Shown: one piece after another, positions 45,489 to 55,139 of the stretch
Position numbering within the stretch: position 1 is the first letter of the stretch
How the letters are laid out: each line of letters begins with the position of its first letter
Assembly (NCBI GenBank): GCA_944990035.1
Contig: CALYLX010000097.1
Coordinates: 372,001-436,000, forward strand
DNA: 64,000 nucleotides
Reading direction: 5' to 3'
Source of the DNA: Clitopilus passeckerianus
Taxonomy: Eukaryota; Basidiomycota; Agaricomycetes; Agaricales; Entolomataceae
Notes under the pieces: generated by a model
Databases searched by the model: none
What the model was told of the DNA's origin: nothing
The model's input: the letters and a program-made list of their open reading frames with translations, nothing else
Program-made: the position numbers and the translations under genes

Positions 45489-48400
45489 ATGTATACCCCC
45501 AGCCAAACCCGCTCCAAATTTCGCTGTCCAGCGCCAGGATGTACAGAGATACGTCAGACAACAGGTGCTCTGTCTCGACATCTGGTGAAGTCCCATCCAA
45601 AACTAAACCATTATCAGCGTGAGTGACTGTACCAACGCGTAAATCTAATGCTAACTTATATTTTTGTCCTCCCAGACAACCCACGTACTCCTAACCCCGG
45701 TCACCACCTTAGCTCCGATCCACCTTCAGACAATCCGCCATCGCCTGCTGCTCCTGTCGCTACTGGCAGCCAAGCATCTGCACAAGCTTTCTGGTCACCT
45801 TCAGCTGCCAACATCTCCCAGCCTCCTTCTCCCGGCCCGGAGCATCTGCCTCGAGATCTCTCCGTTCCAGTGCAACTAGTAACAGAACCTCCAAACGCAA
45901 CTGCACCAAGAGGTTCTGCGGCCATTGGCACTGATGCTCCAATTTCGCGTTTGTTGCATAAAATCCTGACAGGTAATGCTCATCTTACCCTTGGTGCGAC
46001 TGTGCTGACGTTACTCCAGCTAAAATCTGCGATGAAGATGGAAATTTCCTGGATGTAAAGGCCCCAGGGCACCCTCCACCGCCGCCGCCTCGAAACGACA
46101 GGAAGACGGGCGACTGGTTTCCTTTCAGCAGCAAAGTCGAATTCGAAATGGCTGAATTTGTCTACTGCAAAACGCGTATGTCTGCTGGCAACACCAATTT
46201 CTTAATGAAGATGATTGCAACGTTACGCAACGGCCAGCCGCTCTTCGACAACTATAACGACATATGTAGTACTATCGACGCTTCCAACTTAGGCGGTGTT
46301 CCTTGGGAACGAGCCACCCTTCGTTATCAAGGAGAGTTGCCCAACACTCAAGCTCCCGAATGGATGACCTCCGAGTACGAGATCTACTTCCGTGACCCTA
46401 GCGAGGCCGTCAAGAACATCATTGCCAACCCAACGTTTGACGGCGCGTTTGACTATGTCCCTTACCAAGAATTCGACCAAAACGGCGAGCGGCGATATGA
46501 GAATCTCATGTCGGGTGACTGGGCTTTTCGACAAGCGGTGCGTTTGTATACCTATAAATATTTGCAGACAGCTTCTGAATTCGAGACCAGGACGCTATTG
46601 GAGGGGATAGTGATACCCATGGCGCCATGTTTGTGCCGATCATCCTTGGGAGCGACAAGACGACGGTCTCTGTTGGCACAGGGGGGAGTGAATTCTGGCC
46701 CCTGTACATGTCCATCGGAAATGTCCACAACAAAGCTAGACGAGCTCACGCTGATGCACTGGTCCTGATTGGGTTTCTATCAATCCCTAAAAGTACGTAC
46801 CCTGGCTGTAATTTGAGTCACACGCACCAAGCTAAAGTACGTTCACGCAAGCTGACAGGCAACATGCTGGCAGTGGAAAGTTTCGAAACTTCCGGCGCCA
46901 GATGTTCCACGCGTCACTCACCGAAATTCTGCGGAGGTTGAAGCCTGCAATGTCAAAACCTCAAGTTGTTCGTTGTCCAGACGGTCATTTTCGGCGAGCT
47001 GTATACGGCCTTGGACCGTATATAGCCGATTACCCCGAGCAGGTGCTCATCTCCTGCATTGTGCAGAACTGGTGTCCCAAGTAAGTCTTAATTCCCGGTC
47101 TGATTTTGCTTCAGAGCTGACCCGAGCTTCAAAGATGCACAGCTCACTGGGAGCACCTTGATGAGGACATTCACGGCGTTCGGAGAACCCGCAAGCACAC
47201 CGAGCTTGTGGCCACGCACTTCGAATTCATCCAAGCATGGGACCTCTACGGTGTGATTGGAGATGCCGTTGTAAGCTCCTTGCTGATTTCTATTTGACCC
47301 TGTCCTCACTCTTGTCGTTCCAGCCATTCACTGAACACTTTCCTCGCGCAGATGTATACGAGTTAATTACGCCGGACCTCCTCCACCAGCTCATCAAAGG
47401 AACGTTCAAAGACCACTTAGTTGACTGGGTGGAGCAGTACCTCGTCAATACACACGGTAAACACAAAGCAGATAAAATTATGGCTGATATCGACCGAAGG
47501 TATGCAATACGTAGCAGCTTCTCTGCGCGGAATCAAGCTCACTCCTTACAGAATAGCAGCAGCAGCTCCATTCTCGGGTATACGCCGTTTTCCGCAGGGA
47601 CGAGGGTTCAAGCAGTGGACGGGGGACGACTCAAAGGCGTTGATGAAGGTAAGCCTTGTTCTTCAGCTTTCGGGGTGGTTGACCAAACTTATGCCGATTC
47701 TGAAAGGTATATCTACCGGCCATCGAAGGTTATATCCCCACCGAGATGCTCAGATGCTTTCGAGCATTTCTCGAGTTCTGCTACATTGTTAGACACGACG
47801 TAATCACTGAAACAAACCTTGACGAGCTAAAGGAGGCCCTCCAACGCTTTCACCTTTATCGTCTCATCTTCAGGAAGCACGGTATCTCACCTGGCCTGTC
47901 GCTCCCTCGACAACATGCAATGACGCATTATTTCGACAACATTCGACTTTTTGGTGCCCCCAACGGCCTCTGTTCGTCGATTACAGAAGCAAAGCACATT
48001 AAGGCTGTCAAGGAACCCTGGCGAAGAACAAACCGCTACCAACCGCTGAATCAAATTCTGTACATAAACCAGCGCCTTGACAAGTTGGCAGCAATGCGCA
48101 CAGACTTCACTGAACGAGGAATGCTTGAAGCTAGCGGGCTTCGAGCAGCCCTTGACCTCATTGGTACGCCCCAACTCACATGCCTCTTACCCCTGGGTTA
48201 ACTCCTAACATGACCTTTAATAGAGGCCGTACGCCTTGAGAACAATCCTCCCCTTGTTAACCACGCGGCGGCCAATGGAGAGCCTGAGAACGAAGACGAC
48301 GGTGACGACAACGAGGAGGATGCTGATGCCGGGGTGCTTGTTCCTTCCCGAGTAAAGCTTGCTTGGCGTGTTTGTACATTCTCCTTTTGTTACAACTGCA

Positions 48401-49077
48401 TCTGTGGCTGATCAACTTTGTTCAATAGGCGACAGAACAACGGTTTCGGAGCTTGCAGCAAATCTTGAAGACTCACAGCTCCCTGAGCTCTTCTGCCGCT
48501 TTCTCCATGACCTGAAATTCCCGGAAGCCGGTGACGGGTCAGACGCGCCTATCGACGACTGCCCAAGTGTTGACCTCGATTATACGTCGTTAGCTCCGCC
48601 TCAGCTGTCTACTTCGCACCAAGCGACCCTAGTGGGGTAACTGGCCGGCGAAAGGAGCGCATTCGAGCCTCCTCATCGTGGCGCAACCGATCGAGTCGTT
48701 ACGACACGGTTCTCATCAAGACCGGGCTTGAGCCAGGCCCGCACGGCCTCTCAGTTGCTCGGCTACATCTACTCTTCTCGTTCGACTTTGAAGGCACTAA
48801 ATACCCAGCTGCTCTGGTGGAGTGGTTCAGCTACGTGGGTGACGCTCCTGACAAAGACACCGGCATGTGGATGTTAGAACGCGAGACCCGAGAAGACGGC
48901 TCTCCCCTCCTTGACTTCGTATGCACAAGCGCAATCTTGAGAAGCTGCCACCTGCTTCCTATTTTTGGAGAGACAGTGGTTCCTCGCTACGTCACGGCCG
49001 ACTGCTCATTGGATGCCTTCACGACCTACTACCTCAACAAATTCGCAGACCACCACTCTTTTGAGATTCTTTCTTAA
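45489..49077 (+). CDS. Plavaka-1 transposase, multi-exon
   Basis: Exons 45489-45618, 45676-45972, 46020-46537, 46591-46796, 46859-47080, 47135-47270, 47324-47499, 47552-47648, 47707-48163 and 48224-48367 join in frame; coding continues from 48429 to TAA at 49075-49077. Motifs in order: a C2H2-like finger (CPAPGC...HLVKSH), a Pro/Ser linker, VPWERATLRYQGELP, FDYVPYQEFDQNGERRYENL, FVPIILGSDKTTVSV, RCPDGHFRRAVYGLGPYIAD, RADVYELITPDLLHQLIKG, GFKQWTGDDSKALMKV, SLPRQHAMTHY, RLFGAPNGLCSSITEAKHIK and a C-terminal VEWFSYVGDAPDKDTGMWML. A frame change near 48590 occurs in both copies, so an intron there is unresolved or an old shift exists. An in-frame ATG at 45432 would add 19 residues. Confidence 0.85.
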
Positions 49078-49499
49078 CTCTGTTTGGTAAGTAAACTGAA
49101 TGAACGTCTTTGCCTCCTGAAAACTTACGCTCTCCCTAGATCCAGCCCCCATACCATCTCTATTCTAACCACCACCACCACCACCACCACGACTACGTAT
49201 ACCCAAAGGCCCTCCTTGCCTTTATCACGAAGTGCTGTTGACCAATTGGGTGCCGTTGGCAGCGATTTCTGTAAGTATTTCGTTGCAACCAGCTATTTCA
49301 CACCACCTCCAAACGACGTATGCCACGCATTCGTCCATGCCTGGTCATAAGAGCAATGAACGCTCGTTGCTCTTGTGCTCCACTTCTTTTCAGCCTGTGA
49401 AGCAGGCAGGTCACCTGGGAAGTTGCCTGGCGACGGGCACAGTTACACCTGGCTTCAACCTTTGAGGTTGCCTGTTGGTGTTTCAAACCCGAAAACAAC
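49078..49499. other. Spacer with ACC microsatellite
   Basis: No gene. An (ACC)n run at about 49171-49190 is the only feature. It is the 3' flank of the transposase and the promoter side of the cyclin-like gene. Confidence 0.5.
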
Positions 49500-50619
49500 A
49501 TGTTTTTTGTTTGGGAATCAAGCCATATCTACTCAAGAGCAAATAATCCTGTTTCTAACCTTAATTTTCGATCGTTTCCTTTACAGGCCCGTCTTAACTT
49601 AATTACACCCACTCGCGCGACGACCTCCCGAACACCAGCTGTTCCTCCTAAGCATAACCTTGGTAATGCCCCACGGAGTCGTTATACTGCTGTTCTACCT
49701 ACTGTGAGTTCTCTAACACCTTAAATTCAAGTGCTTGAGCTGAACTCGTGAAGAATAATTCGTCCAGCGCTAACCTTCCTCACGGCTTAGATCTTTTCTA
49801 CGGTCACGAGGAGATCGCTCGATTGAGCGCTCGTTTCATAACCCACCTCTTCGCCTGCCTGGAACCCCCTCCTGTCGCCACTCACCAGAACGCACGCCTC
49901 CCGCTCTTCATCGCATATGCGCTCCATCGGACTAAACTTAATCCATGCGTGTCTATAGCTGCCCTTGTCCTTCTGCAAAGACTGAAGGCTCAATTCCCCA
50001 CTGCTCGCGGTTCATCAGGTCATCGACTTTACATTTCTGCGTTTATGATTGCCTCCAAGGTAAATTGTGACGATACCTATTCGAACAAATCCTGGGGCAT
50101 TGTTGCGCAGGGCATGTTCTCGCTGAGAGATCAACCAGATGGAACGCGAGACGTGCGGGCCCTTGGAGTGGGAATTGAATGTCGACAACACAATGCTCAC
50201 GACCCAAGTCGCCGCCTTCGAAACAAAGCTATGGAGGAACTTCGCCAACCCTGGCAGCCCTTACCACATACCCTCACAATAGCGTCAAAACATGCAGCTC
50301 CCACAGCAGCTCCAGCTTTGGCATCATCGTCACCACCCAACACAGGTCCGGTCCCACTCTCACCTCACAAAGCCCGCTCCAGCGACGGTTTCCGTCCCTG
50401 CACGAGCACCTATACCCAGCACCAGCCACCAGCAATCACCGACCGCCCCGACACTCCTCGCCATCCTTTCCGAACGCAATACTCCCCGCCTCGTCAAGCT
50501 CGCTGGCGACTCCTGTGGGAGGCGAGATTTACAACCCGCAAGTCAAAACTTTCGATTCGCCACTGGACTTCATGCTATCAGTAGAAGAGCTCCCGGCGAT
50601 TCGTCCCTTCAAATACTAG
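49500..50619 (+). pseudogene. Cyclin-like gene carried by Plavaka-1, with frame changes
   Basis: Exon 1 is 49500-49703 and exon 2 starts at 49754. The cyclin-box region reads LFIAYALHRTKLNPCVSIAA, LVLLQRLKAQFPTARGSSGH, RLYISAFMIASKVNCDDTYS, NKSWGIVAQGMFSLR (49906-50125). This is the hallmark of fungal Pho80/PCL-type cyclins that bind a Pho85-like kinase. INQMER... follows in a different frame from about 50130, as if a GA pair were missing in GAGAGA. A second frame change is near 50275. The Ser/Pro-rich tail ends FDSPLDFMLSVEELPAIRPF at about 50615. The left-copy equivalent is outside the window, so error and decay cannot be separated. Confidence 0.7.
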
Positions 50620-51804
50620 ATGTACGCTACGGTCGCCCCTTCGACATGGTAGCACCTGCTGCCCGTTTGGGTTCTACGGTCTATTTGTTTTCTTGCTACC
50701 CATCTGCCTCAAGTTTTGCTCAAGCCGCCTTGTGTATCACTTGTAGACTCTAGATACCCTCTCACGTCGACCAAGCAACTCAGATTCATGTTTACTTCAG
50801 CAATTGGTTTTTTATAGGGCCTGTACCATTAGTGGAGAAATAACTCGGCATTTGTATGCGTGTTTCTAAATAGTTATAACCCGTCGATCCTTATCACTAC
50901 AATTATGAGCTATAGAAGCTTTCCTCCCTCATCCCACGTCCCATTTATGCCTATAGCACATATATAGAAATAGAAAGAATTGACGAAAACGGCGCTTTCT
51001 TCGGGGAGATCGACTTCAAGCAGTTTGATTACTAAGGTAACTTTTGTTTGCTCAAAGACGGCCTCTTCTCAATCGTTGCTCGCACATATCCGCCAAGCAC
51101 AGCGTCCTCAAGGCCCCAAATCACGTCAAAGGAACCGCAACTTGTTTTAACCATACGAGCACACGTCAAACGCGCAATGGTCCGGGTGGAATAGCGATCG
51201 CTCAGATACGCCACCCGCAACTTCCACAGGCAACCATTGTCACCACCAAACCACTGTCACTGCCCAACGCAACGCGTGACAGGACGCGCTTTTGTTGAAC
51301 CACATTGACGTGCACCTTTCCCGAGTTCCGTGAGTACTCAATTACTTTTTCATCTCGTTTTTGTCGCTGACTTGTGTTCAAGACTTCGACCCCGCCTGAC
51401 TCGAGCTCAGGACTCACTCTACGCTCGAACACTCCCAGGTGTTGCTTCCCTCCGACCGAAATTTAGATTTTCGCACAGCAACAACTTGCTCACCAATGCC
51501 TGGAGGACTGCATCCATCGCTGGCGCGTCGGGTTGTTCAAACAGGTATGTTTTTTCAACTCTTCACTTCCCTCCTCCCACATCTACTCTACGGCTTGCTG
51601 AGTACGCGGAATCTATTGACGAGGCCGCTGGAATCGACCCTGGTACCAGCGGTTCAAGTCTGCTGAGACCATACCCTCTGCTCGCCGTGCACAACTGTCC
51701 CTTCCAACTTTCGTTGACCTGGCCGCCCTCACGTCCACCGTTCTGATTCTTTTGCATTCTTCCTAGCTCCAACCGTATACGCAGCGGCCGTTGGGCCATC
51801 TATC
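50620..51804. other. Mostly non-coding spacer before the TET/JBP gene
   Basis: No gene is assigned. Short frames at 51330-51540 might be a 5' exon of the next gene, with a GTATGT donor at about 51544, but I cannot confirm this. Confidence 0.35.
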
Positions 51805-53364
51805 GTGGCGAAATCGGTGTCCATTGACCAATACCTGCACAACCGGATGATCAACGAAGCGTTTGACGGCCCACTCACGGACTACGACTCCTCTGGCCCA
51901 GAAGACAACACCGGCTTTGTAGACTCTCCAACAGCTCCCTGCCCCACGAACAACGCGTGCTCCGTCCCTGCCTCGCTACCAACACCTCCCCGGCTCAAAC
52001 CGCCTGAAAAAGGACAAGGAGAGGTCTTCGTAAACGCAGGCGAAAGCGAGCAGCCAAGCAAGCGGCTGGCAATACGGAGCTCAAGGACGTGGTGAAGAAG
52101 CGCCAAATCGAGGCCACAAGAGCCGCTCTACAGCTGAGCTTCAACATGGGAGAAGACGTTGTGGTAACCAAGCCGGGATGGATTGGAAAACGCGTGAGCG
52201 ATCTGCCTCGGAGGAGTTCACAAAGCAGGAGCTCGTTGATGACCACGGGCTGACTTGCTTTCCGTGGGACGGCAGGTGAGTCTTCGGGCCCAAACGCACC
52301 CGACAGCCCACTGATTTAAACTATAGAACCACCCATCTGCTGCTTGACAACCAGCAGCACATCATCGGCGTTCTTGTCGGCTAGCCAAAGGGCGTCGAAG
52401 GGTGGTAGAAGGTCCATGACGAGGCTTACGAGGCCCTGCAAGCAGCTGCCTCAAGCATGAAGTTTTCGTACGAGGAGACCTGTCACAGGCGGGGGGCTTT
52501 CCCTGCCGTGGCGCACGGGATATCCTTTGGCGGCGGTCAGGCAGTGAGCGCCTTTTTTCTCTTTTTACAAGGCTTTGACTGACGCCTCTTCTCTCATAAG
52601 GAGCCTAAGCACCTGTGTCACGGCTCACAGGAAAAGCAAGCCATCCTCGACGGCCTGATGCAGAACCGATCCATCCAGCGGGTTTGCAAGTTTGCAAGCC
52701 GTAAGTCCCACCCACCTCTCTGCCGAAACCCACCCAATAACCCCGGCCCTTGACAGGTGCTTTCGAAACCTACAGCAAACGGAACTACGAGCATATGAAG
52801 ACCACCATGGAGAAGCTACGAGCACACTACGACACTGTCAAGGAGAAAAAGCGCCGCCTACGCCGCTCTTACGACTCGGAGCTCGGCGTCTTCCCATGTC
52901 GCTCCCTCAACCTCGGCGTACAATCGATATCATACCCGCACACAGACGAGGGTAACCTTGCCCAGTCTTGGTGCTCAATCACGCCGTTCGGCAGCTTTGA
53001 CCCACGAACAGGTGGCCACGTCGTCCTTTGGGACTTTGGACTTGTCATTGAGTTTCCAGCGGGCGCCACAATCTTAATCCCCTCTGCCCTCATTTGCCAC
53101 TCCAACACATCCATCAAGCCAGGCGAAACTCGATTCTCCATCATTCAATATGCATCTGGAGGTCTCTATCGATGGGTGCACAACGGTTTTATGTCAGAAG
53201 AGGATTGGTTAGCGAAGGCAACCCCGGCGGACCTGGAGAAACACCGGCAGGAGCAGAAGCAGAGGTGGAAGGAGTCTGTCAATATGTTCACCAAGTTGGA
53301 TGAGCTGTTGCCAAAAAAGAAATCTTCAGGTGACGGCGGGCTCTCTGCCAGTGGTAGTACTTAG
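51805..53364 (+). pseudogene. TET/JBP-type 2OG-Fe(II) dioxygenase gene carried by Plavaka-1
   Basis: The last exon (52757-53364) is open and encodes the double-stranded beta-helix domain: SISYPHTDEGNLAQSWCSIT with the HxD iron ligands, FGSFDPRTGGHVVLWDFGLV, EFPAGATILIPSALICHSNT with the distal His, then GETRFSIIQYASGGLYRWVH with the Arg expected to bind 2-oxoglutarate. Upstream exons match the same family (TCFPWDGR; FSYEETCHRRGAF; AHGISFGGGQ; EPKHLCHGSQEKQAILDGLM). They contain two in-frame TAG codons (52382-52384, 52406-52408) and frame changes near 52020 and 52190. Known relatives oxidise 5-methylcytosine and are often linked to transposons in mushrooms. This copy may be inactive or may use a downstream start. 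Confidence 0.75.
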
Positions 53365-53671
53365 TAGGCTCTGCAATGCGTGCTTGGAATATTCTGTGTG
53401 CTTGTTTTATCTTAGTTATCTTAATATCAACCCTCTCTTGAACCCTTATTGGACTCTCAGTCACTCTCTTAAATTCTCTTGAAAAAGGTATGCTGCTTGA
53501 GATTGAATGCCACATCCCAATGAGTTCCAAGACAATTTTCAAGATGAAATGTACTCTGGAAAGTCTTAATTTGCTTGAAAGTCTTGAAAACCGTTTTCAA
53601 GACTTTCAAGACGGTTTTAAGATGTTTAAGACGGTTTAAGAGCGTTTAAGAAAACTTGCGGAATGCTGATG
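53365..53671. other. Right end of Plavaka-1 with 37-bp palindrome
   Basis: The stretch 53574-53610 is a palindrome with 17-bp perfect arms (CTTGAAAGTCTTGAAAA) around CCG. Further AAGACGGTTT(T)AAG repeats run to 53645, then the terminal CGGAATGCTGATG. These are likely transposase-binding sites. Confidence 0.7.
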
Positions 53672-54608
53672 AAGATATTCGGGATCCTCGACAGAACTAA
53701 AGGGGCGCCCTTGTCGAACACATCGTGTAGCAATGAGAGCGCGATGGCGAGCTTTAGAGTAATTGAGATGGCCACTAGTAGCCCCTTTGCCAGTGGTTGG
53801 TCGAATGTCGTTAGCTCCTGGAGTAACTCCATTTTCTTTCTGGCAAGCCGTGACAGAGTTCCACATATTGGTTGTTCCTTGACTTCCAGATGCACCACGT
53901 TTACGGATATAAACATGTTTCTGAGAATGTTCCTTGCAGGTGAAGACATATTCGATGAAGTTGGGTGTGCCATCAAGTTTGTACTTTCGCTCAAGTGCAA
54001 GGTTGAAATGATTATACACATCTGATTTCCAAGTCAGACGTGAGGCATCTATAATATTCTGGATGAGTCTTCATTCATGACTAGTTGATAACTCATTGCT
54101 CACCCAGGATCTTCTCATCGTCCATCTCCCACACCTCTTCATCGGAAAGCTTTACAACTGATATAGCCTCCTCACGACGCTTCTTCTTGACAGGTGAGAC
54201 CAAGACAACCTGTTTCCGAGCTGGAGCCGGTGCCTGTGCAGGCAAGTGTGCAGGAGGATTGGGAGTTGGAGTGTTCGGGGCGTCGTGCTCATCATCAGAG
54301 CCAGGTGAAATATCACCAAGACGAAAGCTCTCTCCAGAGCTGGAACGCGCAGGTGGGAACACCATCTGTGCTGTCTGACGCACAGGGGTGGTAGGAGGGT
54401 TATTGAACACCTCCTCGGAGGTGGGTGGGACATTGGCGTCACCTGCAGGTTCAGCAAGCGATTGCGAAGCGCGGGCAGTACGTGCACCAGTAGCTGTGGC
54501 CTTTTTGCCGCCCCTTCCACCACGACCGCGACCACCTCTACCCCTACCCGTAGGCTCTGCCACCTCGGGAGCCTCAGCGGTCCCCGCTTTGGCCTTCTTA
54601 CCCGCCAT
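53672..54608 (-). pseudogene. hAT transposase, N-terminal piece
   Basis: Exon 1 (54608-54104) starts MAGKKAKAGTAEAPEVAEPT and has a Gly/Arg-rich block (about residues 21-36) like RGG or AT-hook boxes, then a basic VSPVKKKRREEA. The intron (54103-54049) joins in frame to exon 2 (54048-53672). Exon 2 contains FIEYVFTCKEHSQKHVY, then a region resembling a BED-type finger, and breaks off at VEDPEY, where Plavaka-1 is inserted. It continues at 41164. Confidence 0.87.
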
Positions 54609-54711
54609 CTAATGTTTTGTGAGTCGACAATCGTCGTTATCAACGAACAGACAGCCAACAACGTCTATTTGTCTCTATTAGGATACAAAGGTGATGGGAG
54701 TTACTATAAAG

Positions 54712-54829
54712 GGTCACGGTAGGCAACGGTAACCGCGAATCCGCGGTTTTCGTCCCGGACGGTACGGTTAACCAAAAAAAGAGCGGTTTACGGTAAATAC
54801 CGTACTTACGTAAACCGTGTTAGTCCTTA
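54712..54829. repeat. hAT right terminal and subterminal repeats
   Basis: It contains ACGGTAGGC...CGGTAACCGCG and CCGCGGTTTT, matching the reverse complement of about 19450-19490. The outer end is CCGTGTTAGTCCTTA, against CCGTGCCAGTCCTTA on the reverse complement of the left end. Confidence 0.85.
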
Positions 54830-54837
54830 ATTTCATC
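54830..54837. repeat. 8-bp target-site duplication of the hAT element (right)
   Basis: ATTTCATC, identical to 19364-19371. Confidence 0.92.
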
Positions 54838-55139
54838 AGTATCAATTTCAATCTCCGCTTTGTGTTCTGTGGACGCATGCCCTTTCGGCGCTTCCCACCA
54901 CATGGTTTATTAGCCTCCAATCAAGCGTCGATTTCTCATTTTCACTTGTGTACTTTGCCATTCTGTTGGTTAAACATATAATTTTGTGATACTTTCCCTC
55001 GTGCTTGGAATACTGGTCTCTTGATGGCATACTTGGCAACAACCTACGGTGCTTGACATTGTCAGACTGGGCACATCAGCATCTGGATGATCGTCTAAAC
55101 ATAAGTTTCTGGCTTGAAATAACATTGTGGTGAGTTTGG

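Larger units (their letters stand above)
41165..53671. mobile_element. Plavaka-1 DNA transposon, complete copy, 12.5 kb
   Basis: The ends are CATCAGCATTCCG (41165) and CGGAATGCTGATG (53671), with further inverted similarity inward (TTTTCTT, ACGCTCTTAAA). A 2-bp AA duplication flanks it inside an hAT exon. From left to right it carries a leftward accessory gene, a divergent promoter, a rightward transposase, a cyclin-like gene and a TET/JBP dioxygenase gene. The first 7.5 kb is duplicated in inverted form at 1-7538. Confidence 0.93.
19372..54829 (-). mobile_element. hAT transposon interrupted by two nested elements
   Basis: The ends are inverted: TAAGGACTGGCACGG at 19372 and CGTGTTAGTCCTTA ending at 54829. 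Both are followed inward by subterminal repeats of GGTACGGTACGG type (19400-19500 and 54712-54815). An 8-bp duplication, ATTTCATC, flanks it. The element spans 35.5 kb, but removing the Gypsy (20197-39404) and Plavaka-1 (41165-53671) inserts leaves about 3.7 kb, a normal hAT size. Its single transposase gene runs leftward in three pieces. Confidence 0.92.

Noticed and set aside
1..48700. Inverted 7.5-kb arms as a hairpin assembly artefact
   Set aside because: The complete copy has its own terminal repeats and an AA duplication inside an hAT exon, the left copy ends at the same base with different flanks, and the arms differ by substitutions and indels. Two real insertions fit better.
50292..50753. 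Proline/histidine-rich frame after the cyclin box as a separate gene
   Set aside because: It overlaps the Ser/Pro-rich cyclin tail in another frame, which better matches the family.
52382..52408. Two close TAG codons in the TET/JBP gene as stop-codon recoding
   Set aside because: The same gene also has frame changes, and no other gene in the window uses TAG as sense. Decay or error is simpler.
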